Positions 31,786-44,109 of a stretch of DNA of 64,000 nucleotides are shown here, piece by piece. Made by a program: the position numbers and the translations under genes. The stretch's first letter is position 1. Every line of letters begins with the position of its first letter. The stretch is from positions 3,100,001 to 3,164,000 of the forward strand of contig OZ004589.1 in the NCBI GenBank assembly GCA_963924555.1. Direction: 5' to 3'. This DNA is from Crambe crambe. Its lineage: Eukaryota > Porifera > Demospongiae > Poecilosclerida > Crambeidae. The notes below the pieces were generated by a model that worked only from the letters and a program-made list of their open reading frames with translations, ran no database searches and had not been told where the DNA came from.

Positions 31786-33727
31786 AAGTCTCTGAAATAT
31801 GCTGGGGGCATTTTTGAGCCCAAATGGAAGAACGTTATATTCAAATTTCCCGGCAGTAGTGATAAATGCTGTCTTGTGTCTATCAGTTCTTCGATTGGTA
31901 CCTGATAATATCCCTTTGCCAAGTCAAGGGTGGACATGTATTTAGCTCGGGAGGCTCTCTCCAGGAGTTCGTCTGTTCTCGGGAGGGGGTAGGGATCACT
32001 CACTGTCACCGAGTTTAGCTTCCTAAAATCTGTGCACATGCGCAGACTGCCATCAGGTTTGTGTACACATACAACTGGTGATGAGTAAGGACAGTCCGAC
32101 TCTCTGATCACTCCCAGCTCCAGAAGTCCTTCGATTTCTCTCTGGAGGGGCTCTTTCCACTTCTCGGGAACTCTGTAAGGAGAAAGTGAAAATGGTTGGT
32201 CAGTGGTTACTTGGATAGAACAAGATAGGACATCTGTCTTTCCAGGTGTGTCTGAGAACACACTCTTGAAGTCTTGGAGTAGCACAGTTAACTGTTGTCT
32301 CCTGTCTTCTGGTAGTTCAGCTGCCAAGGTCTGGTCTGTCATGTCTTTGGGGGAGCCGGGAGAGTCCGACTCGCCTGGAGCTAGTCTGGGTTGGGGAGTG
32401 GAAGAGGGGTGTGGGACCAACTCCAGCTGGCCCGCGTCATCCAGACTCCCATCCGCTACTAACACTGTGGCTGCCACTTCTCGGATGAAGCGTTTCAGGG
32501 AATTCCTATGAAACTTCCTCCCAGGAACTCCTCTGAGTGGGGCTGAGATCTTGTAGATCACTGCGGAGACCCTCTCCATCACGCGGAATGGTCCTTGCCA
32601 CTTCTCTACCAGTCCCCTTGGCTCCACGGGTAGCCTGACAAGAACTTCTTCACCTTCAATAAGTGGGTCCTCGTCCGCCTGCCTGTCATAGATCCTCTTC
32701 CTGTCATCCTTCGACTTCTTATCGTTTTGAGCCATTAAAAGTTGACCCAGTTCCAGCCGCTTCTGGACGTCCAGGAGATATTGGGCAGTCTTGACCGGAA
32801 GGTGTTCCTCTCCTGTCCAGGCTTCTTTCAGAACTGCCTCTGGACCTCTTGCTTCCCTGCCATACAGCAATTGGTAAGGGCTAAAACCTGTAGAAGAATG
32901 AATAGTGGTCCGATAAGCAAAGAGAACATAAGGTAGGAACAAGTCCCAGTTCTTCTCTGCCTCCTGTTTCTTCCCCAGCATGCGCTTGAGTGTGGCATGA
33001 AACCTCTCAAGCATGCCATTAGTTTGAGGTCTATAGGGAGTGGTCTTGAGATGTTCAATGTTGAGTTTCTTGGTGAGATTGGTGATGAGTTTTCCCACAA
33101 AGTTCTGTCCATTGTCGGTCAGGATGGTTGAGGGGATTCCATGGCGAGAGAATACTTCCAACATAGCATCAGCTGTTGCCTCTGCGTCAGCTTTCTTCAG
33201 GGGTATGGCCTCAGGCCACCTGGATGCAAAATCCATTAGTGTGAGGATATAGACATTTCCCTGTTTGGTCCGCTTCAGTGGGCCAACCACATCAAGGGCC
33301 ACCTGTTCCCATGGACGGGATATAACAGGCAAAGGGTGAAGTGTAGCTTTGTTGCCATGGTAAGGGTTACCCTTTTGGCATATGCCACACGTCTTGCACC
33401 AGCTAGTAACGTCTCGGGACATCCCAGGCCAGAAAAAGGATTGAGAAAGTTTTTGTCTCGTTCTCTTAACTCCCAAATGTCCAGAAATAGGTGAGCTATG
33501 GGCGGTCTCCCATGCTGCTTTTCGTAGTTTTGTTGGTAAAACTAATAACCAGACTTCCTTCCCCCAGCTATCCAGAGCCACCCGCCCGAGCTGACCTTTC
33601 TTCACGCAATACTGAGAGTTGAGGTCCTCCCGTGCAGAGGCCCAGAGGTCGCCAAGGTTAGAGTCGTCCTTCTGGAGCTGGCTGACTGGAACTGTCTCAG
33701 GGTGACTATCTCGGGCACTATCTCCTC
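31770..33727 (-). pseudogene. Integrase and N-terminal RT (retrotransposon 2)
   Basis: The open frame runs from the TAA at 33729 down to 31770. Integrase shows the HHCC domain (HSSPISGHLG ... CKTCGICQ), then ALDVVGPL, LTDNGQNF and NGMLERFH, followed by the tail GEEVLVRLP and WQGPFRVMER. RT begins with HKPDGSLRMCTDFRKLNS and reaches TLDLAKGYYQVPIEE. Just after this the frame changes and the motif continues in the next frame. INT precedes RT as in retrotransposon 1. Confidence 0.88.
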
Positions 33728-33792
33728 GTTATGAATTGGGGGGTGTCCAGTCTTCCGTCAGCTCCAGCTGCTGTAGATTCGATGATGGCCCA

Positions 33793-34647
33793 TTACCATT
33801 GTCCTCCTCCCGAGATCCAGTACCTGTCAAGGAAGAGAGAAGGGAATTGGAATGGGGGGGTGGGAGTAGGGGGTAGGGAATCTTCCAGAGTGATGTTGGA
33901 GGAGGCCCTCCCTGCCTCAGGCACATCTGCAGGAGCGGTACCCAGAGAGGCTGGCCGAACTCCATCCCTGTCAGTGTCGGCCCGGTCCTGCCGCATCTGC
34001 CCCTGCTGCGTTCTTTTTTGGTTGCGGGTTAGCACAGCCACGTCCCGCGGTGTGGTAGGACCCTCAGTCCGGTCTCTCGGGTCAGCATCCATCTTCTCTT
34101 TTCTCTCCTGGGTGGGCTCAGGACCTATACTCCAGTGGATTTGGAGACCTGGTGTGTTCTTCCCCAGTAACACAGGGAAGCTAAGGTGACTCTTGGGCAG
34201 CACAGCTGCCTCTAAAGTGAAACTCCTGCCTTTAACAGTAACTGGCAGACTCACCGTCCTGCAGTCCACAGGGCCACCTGTAGCTCCCTGCACCCTAGTC
34301 CGTCCGATTGTTGGGGCATCTTGGGGCACCAGGTCCTCCACCACCACGGAGATCTCGGCTCCCGAGTCCACCAGCATCCGTCTGATTCTCTTCTGTCCAA
34401 TAGACCCAGAAATAATGCAAGTGTTCGACATGGGGGCATCTCTCTCCAGGGTAGAGATAAGATTCACCTTGAGTGGGCAGTTGGGTGCAATATGTCCCTT
34501 CTCATTGCATTTGTAGCAGATGACTCCACTCCCTGTATTGTTGTGCTTCTGTCGGTGCTTGTGGTTTGCACCCTTTTGAAGGTGGTGGTGTTGTTGCTGC
34601 TGGGCAGGGGGTCTGTTCTCTTCCAGAGTATCACCCTTCCCCGTCAC
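33793..34647 (-). pseudogene. Zinc knuckle and aspartic protease (retrotransposon 2)
   Basis: A CCHC knuckle (CYKCNEKGHIAPNCP) near residues 43-58 is followed by the protease with MLVDSGAEISVVV near 90-102. The frame lies -1 to gag, stays open upstream of the gag stop, and has no ATG at its overlap. This suggests a -1 Gag-Pol shift or a lesion. Downstream it shifts again before the in-frame TAA at 33729. Confidence 0.82.
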
Positions 34648-35735
34648 CGGTGGTTCCTTGCCTGACGTCTCAGGAGGTCGGTCCTGGCTGTCTTCCTGTA
34701 GTGGCTATACCCTCCTGCGTGGGTCTGTCTCCAGGGTTTCTTGTGTTCGGAGTAGGACTTCCTATACAGGGGGTTGAGCCTGTTTTCTCCCGTGTAGTCT
34801 TCCATGTTAAGGCCGTGGTTCCCGAAATATTCATCACAATAGTGACCCAGGTCCCTCAGATTGTCAGGTCTTCGGTCCCGGATGCTTGCTGCTGCTGAGG
34901 TGGGTAACCACTGGAGGGTTCTCTCAATAATAAAAGCATCAAGTATATCCATAGGGTTGTCCTTGAGAGCGAATCGTACTGCTAAACGTTTGAGTCGTCT
35001 GAGATATGTTTGAATTGACTCTCCACTCTTCTTTGGTGCTGTGAAGAAGGATTCACCAGCCCTCTTGTAGGTCTCAGGAACAGTGTTCATTAGTTCCTCT
35101 TTCACGAGCCTGTACGTCTTCCTGTCTTCGGGGGCCATCGCTGTGACTGCTGCCCGGCAAGTAGAATTGAGTAATGGTAGCAAGTTTGTCGGCCAGATGA
35201 CTGTAGGAATATCTCTGGCTTCCTGGTTGGCTTCGAATAATTCGATATACTCAAGGATATCTTCATCCTCTCCCATTCGATGTATGGGAGTTATCTTCAA
35301 TCGTAGGTCCTTGCTTCTAGCTGCTTCCCTCTCAACCTCACGTTCTTCTTTTCTCTCACGTTTTGCTTTGGTCTCTATACGGTCCATCATGGCTGCAAGT
35401 AAGTCTGCCTGGCGCTGGTCTCTCCGTTTGTCTTGCTCCTCCAGAAATGTCATCAGAGTTGGGTCCATGGTGAGGCCTGTTGCTGTTGGCTTAGTGTCAC
35501 CTCCTTTTGTGGCCATAAGTGCAGACACAGTACTCGGTAGGAAATTGGGTAATTCTTCGTCCTCGACTGAGAGTTGAATAGCTGATTCTCTCCTTTCTCT
35601 GGTGGTATGTGTAGGGGTTGGGCTGTGTAGTCCCAGTGAAGGTTCCAACTCTTCTATAGAATTAGAAGTAGAGGGTTCTCGTTGACGTAAGTATCTAGTA
35701 GCGTCGAACTGTTCGTAGATCGAGGTATACTGCAC
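34644..35735 (-). CDS. Gag of retrotransposon 2
   Basis: About 363 residues with a long R/E/K coiled region (~105-145) and a capsid-like segment containing ILEYIELFEANQEARDIP. The frame is open up to a TAG near 35835 without an ATG, so the start is uncertain; an internal Met (MATKGG...) is possible. It ends TGA at 34644. Confidence 0.75.
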   Translation of the reverse strand: MQYTSIYEQFDATRYLRQREPSTSNSIEELEPSLGLHSPTPTHTTRERRESAIQLSVEDEELPNFLPSTVSALMATKGGDTKPTATGLTMDPTLMTFLEEQDKRRDQRQADLLAAMMDRIETKAKRERKEEREVEREAARSKDLRLKITPIHRMGEDEDILEYIELFEANQEARDIPTVIWPTNLLPLLNSTCRAAVTAMAPEDRKTYRLVKEELMNTVPETYKRAGESFFTAPKKSGESIQTYLRRLKRLAVRFALKDNPMDILDAFIIERTLQWLPTSAAASIRDRRPDNLRDLGHYCDEYFGNHGLNMEDYTGENRLNPLYRKSYSEHKKPWRQTHAGGYSHYRKTARTDLLRRQARNHR

Positions 35736-36100
35736 AGCTTTCCTCTTAGTCCTCAGAGTTGGACGGCCCTTCTTACGGTGAGCTTCACTCTCCCGATCAA
35801 GCTCCAGTTTGAATTCGATAACAAAACGAATAGCCTACACTTCCAGCTGCTAGCACAGTATTGACTAGAGCGGAAGGACTAGAATAGTTCAAACGAATGA
35901 AAACGGAAACGGTCTGTTTCACCCACTTCCGGGATTCCAAAGAGACAGCTGCTCCTCCACAGTCTCTACTAACGGTCCTCTACACTCTGGTCTGTTTCAC
36001 CCAAGAGTAAGATCAGTCCACTGGTCTGTCACACCCAAGCGGTAGTAGAGTAGAGTAGTAGTCAGCTGAACTCCAAACGGTAGACTGGTAAATCAGTTTT

Positions 36101-36112
36101 CCGCTGCCACCA
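36101..36112 (-). promoter_or_regulatory. Primer binding site, tRNA-Leu type (retrotransposon 2)
   Basis: TGGTGGCAGCGG on the element strand, directly against the LTR with no spacer. Same 12 bases as in retrotransposon 1, with different sequence beyond. Confidence 0.8.
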
Positions 36113-37936
36113 TGTGAGTTTGCGCACTTGCCCACCCTCTAATGTCCAAGCGGTAGCAACAATAAAAATGTTAATTAGAAGTTACATACAGGTAGAAGGT
36201 GAGTCAAGACACAGAACTGAAGGGAGATATAAAAGTTAGAGAACTTAAGGATAGGAATGGCCAATAGGATTGAGATATATATATAGCAGACCAATAGAAT
36301 TAGAGATGACATAATCAGTCTAATCGCCAGCGTGCATCCGGTTGTATTTACGCAATACAATTTCATTTACATGCTCATCACGCGGAATATACGGACACTA
36401 GGATACTAGGAAATTTTTATGACCTTGTATCTCTGGATTCTGTCAACATAATTCAACAAGACTTGGGCGGCAGTTTTAGGCCGGCACAGATGACCTTTAG
36501 TGTGAATTTGGTACACGTAGCTATTACCACTAGAGAGTTATCAAGCCATGTCTCAATTTCAAGTGTATTGTTGGATTATAGGGCCATTTCCTGTAAACAA
36601 GTTATTTCATTTTGATACCAGGTACATTCTATAGAGGAATACTTACTGCATGTATAAATCCAACAATCATTTCTGTTCAAACATAATAACAAGTATAAAT
36701 GACGCCACATCTTTGCCACAAATAAATCACAATACACACTACAATGACTACAGTCTTGACAGCTTTGTTTCTTGAATTTCTACATCAGTGCCTGCAGTGA
36801 TCAATGACAAGTAAAGTACATCAGAGTAAACGTGGCCCCTGCTACATTTGTGTCATAAGGAGAGCGTGCAGTATACACATCCAGAGAATATGGAACAAAT
36901 ATTAATTTTGGACCCAATGTCAAGCTTGCTATAACCGAGTAGCAGGAAATGTAAATTTTCACCCAGGACCGAAGGCCTAAACCAGTAACTACTGGTATAT
37001 TAAACTGCAATGCAAAACAGGGTCTACAGGCATACTAACATAGCCACACCTTCTAACAGGGAAATAACTGGTGGCGTTCACTGTGAATAACACAGTAAAC
37101 ACACTTTCAAGGAACACTACATTCAGGTTTACAGTACCGTGCAACTTGCAAGCTCATAGGGAGTGAATGTGTATCAGATCCAACACAGAGAACAGTACTC
37201 TAAATATTGCCCATCACCCGACATATCAACCCTTATTTGAGCCAGATCAGTAATGAACAGTCTACCCTATCAAAGTAGACATGAAAATTATTTGAGACAG
37301 ATGAAAAATTCTAACTTGAGAATGATTCTAACACTGCTATGATTATATTAAACATACACTTATATATACAAACATGGGCCATTTGCTGTAAAATGTAAGT
37401 ATCAACCTAAAGTATGGACATACATGTTAGAATACATACTGACTATATGTTTGTAGTAAGATAACTTCTGTTCATCTCTCTGAAGGGCCCTTAAAAGCCA
37501 TCTAAACTTCCATGACTCTCAACCACCATGGCTATTCTATGCTAAAAAGAGTTACTGTTTACTTACATAGCGGATGGTAAGGTAGAATAAGCCTATCACC
37601 ATCTGTTGAGAACAAACCTACCACCTATAAGGTATCTAGTCTGATGAAAAGCCGAGCTCAAGAGATGTACCTCAGCGGCCATTTTCTCAAAAATTATGAC
37701 GTCATTATGTAATACAAAAAGTATTGTAAATGTACGCTGGCGTGTAGACTGTAATGATAAGAATACATGTAGGAATGATGTTAGAATCACAAGTCAATGT
37801 ACTAATTACAATAACCACAACAGAAGTAACAAATGCACACAATGAATTGCTTGTAACCAACAATAACTAAATAATGAACAAAAAGTAAACATATATAGTC
37901 TTACAGTTGAAGTGTTTGGTATGCTTGGACGTCACA
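36113..37936 (-). repeat. LTR (5' LTR of retrotransposon 2, interrupted)
   Basis: 36113-36315 and 37756-37936 together rebuild a 384-bp LTR matching 30511-30893. Confidence 0.92.
36316..37751. mobile_element. CAGTC-end DNA transposon 2 (1436 bp, non-coding)
   Basis: Inserted in the 5' LTR of retrotransposon 2. Inverted ends are CAGTCTAATCGCCAGCGT and its partner CAGTCTACACGCCAGCGT. The 4-bp duplicate is taat (36312-36315, 37752-37755). The other LTR reads gacataatgataag uninterrupted, which proves the empty site. TGACGTCA lies 48 bp from the right end (37697). I see no ORF of note inside. Its host LTR pair is almost identical, so this insertion is young. Confidence 0.9.
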
Positions 37937-38077
37937 GTACTCTTACTGTGTATGTGTAGATATCCTCATTGAGTACCATGACTACCATGACCATGACATG
38001 AAATGACCATGACATATAGCTACCATTACATGACTGCAATTTTGCATTATCATGTAGTTTTTTTGAGACAAGATGCA

Positions 38078-38175
38078 TGGCTTTGATGAATTGGAAGATG
38101 CTGATCACAGCCTCTGCCTTCATACGTTCCATCTGGGCATCACGATAAAAGCACCAGTCTGGCCTACTCCATCAC
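38078..38175 (-). pseudogene. Orphan PTP D2 exon
   Basis: A copy of receptor A's exon 16832-16967: DGVGQTGAF (signature Arg changed to Gln), then a frame change before [19 protein letters not shown]. Followed by the same flank as 61790-61850. It is the leftover end of a PTP gene that once lay upstream of receptor A. Confidence 0.75.
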
Positions 38176-39460
38176 TACATAACTACATGAAGAAATAGAA
38201 TAAACAGATTGTGCTAATAGGCCACCAGTTGAGTCCTACATGATATTCAAGTACGGTTACAATGCAGTGGAGTAGGAATAGGGGGCAGGGGGGCCATCCC
38301 CCCAGCTACACGAGTGAGCGCAAAAATTTCTTCTAAATAAAAAGAGTAGGGACAGCCATAATATAGCTGCATTACTATTCCTATCACTCTCAGCCCTCCT
38401 AATTTCAGTAACCACACCTATATCCAACTTAGATCCCTAACTCCCCCTTCAGCAACAACAAGTGAGTACCCAGGTACCCATCACCAAACTCATGGGCACT
38501 GCCCCCCCCTCCCCCGCAATAAAAACATAAATAGCTAACTTGAGTATATTGACAGTAAAAATATAGCACCAAGAACCAAGCACCAAGCAATTACATGTAT
38601 GAATGCTGTTATTGCAGTGTGATGTCAGCAATTTCACTGCTGCTAGGAATATTTTTCAGCATTGTTTTTTTTTCTGGCAACTGTATCAAAGTGCAAGGTG
38701 AACACTTGCAGTGCAATTATTGAATAAAAATAATAATGTCCAATCAAGTAATAGCTAAGATGTCTCATCATCAGGGCTCTTTCTGCTACAGCTATACATA
38801 AGGTATAGCTATGTCATCTGATGGTTTACATAATTAAGTATGGTGTCCATTACATAATGACCATCACATTCACATATCCACTGACAGATTCTGAAATTAC
38901 AGGACTACTCATTAATTTTATGCTAAGCTTCCAATAGCTAGTACAATTTCTACTATAGCTAGCATTATATCATTAATTTTAGGTAACTAGGCCAGCAAGA
39001 TTTCAGTTATTGATGATATCCCCTAGCTAGCTAGCTACATTGATTTCTTTGAATCAAGAAGTCCAAAGTTGGTATTTCATCCTTTGACCGTACATTTGGT
39101 TTAAACTCGTTGTATGTACATCTGTTCCCATGATTAAAAACTTCTAAATAAGGAACACTGTTAGTTCATCTAATGGACTTAAATTGGGTGTGACACAGCT
39201 ATAGCTAACTTCACCTGGATGAATAAGTTATTGTAAACCGATTGAAGAGCTACAGGGCCACGGAATACAGTAGCATGCAGAACTTGTAGTCTATAGCTGC
39301 GCATGCTCAGCAGCTTCTCAGTAAAAGTTCAGAGTTCACTCACCTATTAAACTAGCTATACTAGTGAAACTACGCAGGCATGACATAGTAATGCAGCAGC
39401 ATGGGCAAGTATAATAGTGAGTTTGTTCTTCTCTACTAACTAAATTTTAAGAAACTCCAG

Positions 39461-41992
39461 TCACCATAGTTGATAATGGTGCCACTCTTTGCATTATTGC
39501 AGGTTACACTGTAGCTACTCATGAGTTTAAGGTTTTACTGTATTTGATTTTGTACCTACACTTTTCATTGAGAGGTTTAATTGTCCTCTTTTAGAGTGAC
39601 CTTAGTAGGAGGTTCCACAGTAGTAACTTTGGGCTGAAATTAGGTGTAAAAAATGAAAGATAAATTCATTTGACCATTTTACGTAGTTTTTGTGCCAAAA
39701 TTATGCAAGTCATATGCAGGCCAGTATCCTGCCTTTCTAGTTACTTCAAACTAATAATTATGGCATCACTCTACACATGAGCCTTTGGGTCGATCCACCT
39801 ATTTCATGTAGTACGTAAGTCTGAATGGAGCTTGCTGGGTCATTTCCCCCTATAGAATTATTAATTACACTTTTGCATAATTATGATAGCCAATTAACAT
39901 AAATTTAATGACAGTGCACATTATCATCTTCTAAGTGATTGACTACCGCCATTTTACTTAATAGGTGACAATTTTAGTTCATGTGAAGATGCTGATCATG
40001 ATGGCCGCTTCCATAGCTTATAGCTTTAGCTTTGAACAATTCAAACCCAACTCCCCCTCCCCCCTTTATATTATGTTAAGGTAGAGGAGGAGGAGGAGCC
40101 TAATTTTTCCTCTAAATCATAAAAATAGGATAATAGGGAGGACATAACTTAGCTCTTATAATGATTAAAGGCACGACTGTACATTCTTAGATCCATTACA
40201 CCAAATTTTCCGCATCATGATTTGCTTTGGTTACACTAGCAGGGTTTCATCTAAGGAGAGGGGCGCAGGGGAACTTTCCCTCCAAACAGCTCAACTTCCC
40301 CAAACTGACCCAGCTTCCCCCCCCCCCCAAGATATTGCCAATTTCAGGGCAACAAATACTTCTAAGTATTCTTTTAGGATTTAAGCATTTTGGCTTCACT
40401 CTGACCCAGCTTCCCCCCCAAGATATTGCCAATTTCAGAGCAACAAATACTTCTAAGTATTCTTTTAGGATTTAAGCAGTTTGGCTTCACTCTGCATGGG
40501 AGGGGGCACATCCCCCTCCCTTCACCATGGCCTTACGGCCACATGTTCCATGAGCTTCCCCTCCAAGGTGAAATTCCTAGATGAAACCCTGATTAGATTG
40601 GCTGAATGTTTACATAATAATATGGTAATGAATGTAAAATCTTGTTATGGCAATGGACTTGCTAGCCCAACCATACCTTAAAATTTGCCTGTGGCCCTGT
40701 TAGCCAAAGGTATGTGCAATGCATGATATTTTTATTCGTGTTTTTTTTTTTATGCACAGCCGAAATAATTATGAGCAAATACAATGTACAATACAATACA
40801 AATCACATGCAGATGATAAGCATACCTAATTATTAATGATGCTTAAACATCTGCTTTCCAAGTATTTCATGTGCTAATTGAGTTTTCATTGAAAATAATT
40901 ATTATTGTAGTACCAAGAATTTTACTAGAATTTCCTGTGTTAGTAGTGGATTGTAAGCATTCCTATTTAATGGTACTTAATTATCCGTGTGATTCACCTA
41001 CGTATAGAGAGATACAATAATTTCACAGACGAAATTGAATACAGTGGAATAACATCCTGTAAGTGGAGAACACATAGTCCCCTTTCCTATAGTGTTTACC
41101 TCCAAAGAGATCGTCTCCCCAGTCTGTCCTTTATTCATAGGTTCTACTGTATTCCAATTGCATATTAAATTTGTACAAGCAATAAACTATATAATATTAT
41201 GGATAGCTAGTTGGATTATTAAACTGCTGAATTGACAGAATTGAAAGGTGATCATTATGCTGACCCTACAATAGCTATGAGTTCTAGCTACTATATAATC
41301 TCTTCCTGTCACCAGCAATAATACCATAATCTCTTAAAAACCAGTCCCTCTTTGATGAATTAATTTAGAAAGACTGGGTGTTTTCTTTACAATTTATGTA
41401 CAGTTCCAGCATGTGAACCAACAGTTTCCAATGCCAGGATAATATCTTGGGCTTGTATTAAAGGTGGGTGGGTGGGTGGGTGGGGGAGTCACTCTACTGT
41501 ACTTCATTGCAAATTAATAATAACATAAGTATAGAAACTGTGGGCAAGTACCCCTCCCCACCCAATATTTTACCCCTCCCCACCCAATATTTTGTAATGT
41601 GTTATAAGAGAACACCAGTACGACATGACAATAAATGGGGATGAGTGCAAGTTTGGTAGAACTTAAACACAATTCAGGCATTGATACATCATCATATTTA
41701 TTGATTTGTGGTAGAATTATCTCCTGAGTTGGAAATCTTTCTTTCCTATGTTATAGCTAGCATTAATTCTAAAAAAGGCACTCCTACGTACACATCATGC
41801 AGCTCTTTCTGTTATTCATCTTACTCATTTCAATTATAGTTGGTATTTAAATAATCTACAACAACTTCATGCAGGTATAACTTCAGGAATAGCATGACCA
41901 ACAGGATGGCAATAAAAACACTCTTCTCATGAGATTCTCATCAATTGTTTGTCTGAATTGAAGGCAGTATATACATATGCGGTGAATGTAAG
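39461..41992. other. Intergenic stretch without a recognisable gene
   Basis: AT-rich, with scattered simple repeats: GGGT repeat 41464-41492 and a duplicated ccctccccacccaatatttt at ~41553-41592. One inverted-end repeat (40241-40590) is present. Short open frames here show no domain. Confidence 0.5.
40241..40590. mobile_element. MITE with agggtttcatcta ends
   Basis: 13-bp inverted ends AGGGTTTCATCTA / TAGATGAAACCCT. Inside are two ~95-bp tandem copies (about 40303-40400 and 40401-40490, each with aagatattgccaatttcag) separated by C-runs. No coding function. Confidence 0.7.
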
Positions 41993-44027
41993 ATGAGTTT
42001 AGCTGATGATATAACTCTTCAACCTGCATTGGATGATGGAACAGTCTCAGCAGCCACTGGCAAGGTATTACCAGTAGCAATATAATGCCATGTTAATGCT
42101 ATGCATTATAATAACAATTGCATGTGCTAGTAAATAACCATTAGCTAATTATAAGTGACACACCTATTATAGCTAGACCTCTAACAAAAATAGTTAGATT
42201 GTTTCTTGTTTGTTTATTTATTTGTTTATTCGTTCGTTTGTTTGTTTCATTTAAGAAGAAGCATGCATAAACTTAATAGCTATTTTATATTGCAGCCAAT
42301 TAGCTATACATAGCTACGTATGTATCAGAGAATATATTTTGTACGTAGCTAATAGAAAAAAATTTCTTGAATAAAAAATTAAGATTTTGCAGAACATACA
42401 TGCATTTGTGTAAAAATTAAAGATGGAATGAACCTAGTACTACAAAAAAACCCTTTTTAAATAATATTGGTGTTTCCAATGACAGTTTTATCTATAGCCA
42501 ACAGTGTAGTCTTATTCCACCCACTATATTATCAACTCAGTACGCATTCAACAGTGCACTGTTACACAAGAGTGTATACTTTATACCAAAGGAATGTTCC
42601 CTGTAAACAGTATAGGTATACAGTTTATACCTTACTGTTTACAGAGTCTCTGACTCAAAGGTGCACAGTATATGTTCAACAGTATAGGCATGCCTACAAT
42701 ATTCCCCTACTACACAGGAAGTTCTAGTCAGATTCTAGGTAACTTAATAATTGTTATTGGGAATGCAAATTCAATTAAATGTTATAGATAACTCTCAGAG
42801 TGTGTAGGGAAATACTTGGAAATTATTAAGTGATGGAGATAACTCTCAGAGTGTGTAGGGAAATATTTGAGATGGAAATAACTCTCAGAATAAGTAGGGA
42901 TATACTTGGAAATGATTAAGGATGGAGATAACTCTCAGAGTGGGTAGGAAAATACTTGGAAATGATTATTAAGTGATAGAGGTACATTATTTATAGTAGG
43001 TATGTCTTACAATCCAGAGCATGCATGCATGCTTCAGTTAATGAGAAAATAATTAATAGCTAATTAATGAAAATTGATAACACAGCTGCCTGTGGATAGA
43101 TCAATTTACATACCTATGAATATCATTAGCTCTTAAGCTCTTCATGCTCTAGTCCTTGTATTATTATATCCCATTACCTAAAACTCCCAATGAAATGGTT
43201 GTCACTATAATGAATTAGCTATCATAGTAATTAATTTTAGTGTGTTTTATTGGTACATTGTGAGTGAATTTTGATAGCTGCATAAAATCTAATCTCTCCA
43301 CTATAATGAATGGCGTGGTGTGCAAATTCCCATGTATAGTTGCTCCATTTTTGTGGGGCATATAGCCATGCATGGTTGGCATGGTATGAAAGTCATGCAA
43401 TCAGACCTTTAGTTGTATTGTACATGCAGTTTATCCCATGCAATTTATTTATGCAGGAAGCTCCAGAAACTGAGAATGCTGCCACCAAGGTAAAATAAAA
43501 AAGCACCATAGCATGGCCAGATTATTATTTTGTGTGCTTATATATGTACATAATTATCCATATTTTTTTTTGAATTTAAGTAAGCTATAGATAACCTGAA
43601 ATTAATTATTAATTTTGCCGATACAAAACTTGTAATTTTGCTTAATAATTATTGAAGGATCATCCACCGAGAAGCAACAAATTGGGAATTGCTATCATTG
43701 AGGTATGCATAATAATGATATAGCTATTATGATTGATCTATAATAAATCTCTTTGAAATATCATTGCATAAATGTTTTAGAAAGTGAATATAATTATAAC
43801 ATCATTACAGGCCATTAAAGATGGTGACATGCAAAAGATTGAGGATTGGATAAATGAGATTGGAAGGGAATCATCTGACAGAATTAATGAAATTGTTGAT
43901 GACAGTGAAAAACAAATACGATCGGGAAACTACCACTATTTGATGCGTAAGGGGATGACAGCACTACACTATGCAGCTCTGTACTCTAAAAAGGAGATTG
44001 TTGAAGTTCTGCTGAAAGCTGGTGCAG
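41993..44027 (+). CDS. 5' part of an ankyrin-repeat protein gene (truncated)
   Basis: Four GT-AG exons: 41993-42064 (from ATG, MSLADDITLQPALDD...), 43457-43489, 43658-43702 and 43811-44027. The first three joins are phase 0 and the last exon ends in phase 1. The last exon encodes AIKDGDMQKIEDWINEIG and then a canonical ankyrin repeat (GMTALHYAALYSKKEIVEVL, LKAG). A donor GT follows at 44028, but ~80 bp later a Tc1 element end begins and beyond it lies an unrelated minus-strand receptor exon. The rest of the gene is therefore missing: broken by rearrangement or by a misassembly. The first exon is less certain than the ankyrin exon. Confidence 0.65.
42786..42975. repeat. Four ~50-bp tandem units
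   Basis: Units of the form gataactctcagagtgtgta then ggaaatacttggaaat, lying in the first intron of the ankyrin gene. The rest of that intron (42065-43456) shows only TTTG/TTTA-type simple repeats. Confidence 0.85.
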
Positions 44028-44109
44028 GTAACATTGAACTGTGTAGTTACATGCTACAGTACAACACTTCTAAAAATAATTATAGCTAATTTTATTCGAG
44101 TAGCTACTA

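Larger units (their letters stand above)
30511..37936 (-). mobile_element. Gmr1-like LTR retrotransposon 2, coding frames broken
   Basis: LTRs are 30511-30893 (383 bp) and 36113-37936, the latter being 384 bp plus a 1436-bp DNA transposon and its 4-bp duplicate. The LTRs differ only by one A in a run. The target duplicate is gtact (30506-30510, 37937-37941). Gene order is again Gag, PR, INT, RT, RNase H. At least three lesions interrupt coding: a frame change plus an in-frame TAA between PR and INT (stop at 33729-33731) and a frame change inside RT near 31880-31900. The element lies ~700 bp upstream of the start of receptor A. Confidence 0.92.
28860..39460. repeat. Segmental duplication, copy 1 (interrupted)
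   Basis: 28860-30505 plus 37942-39460 match 59930-62880 in order and orientation, covering the Ig and signal-peptide exons, the upstream region, an orphan PTP exon and ~1.3 kb beyond. In this copy retrotransposon 2 sits between the two parts. The other copy has a small deletion near 61785. Confidence 0.8.
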
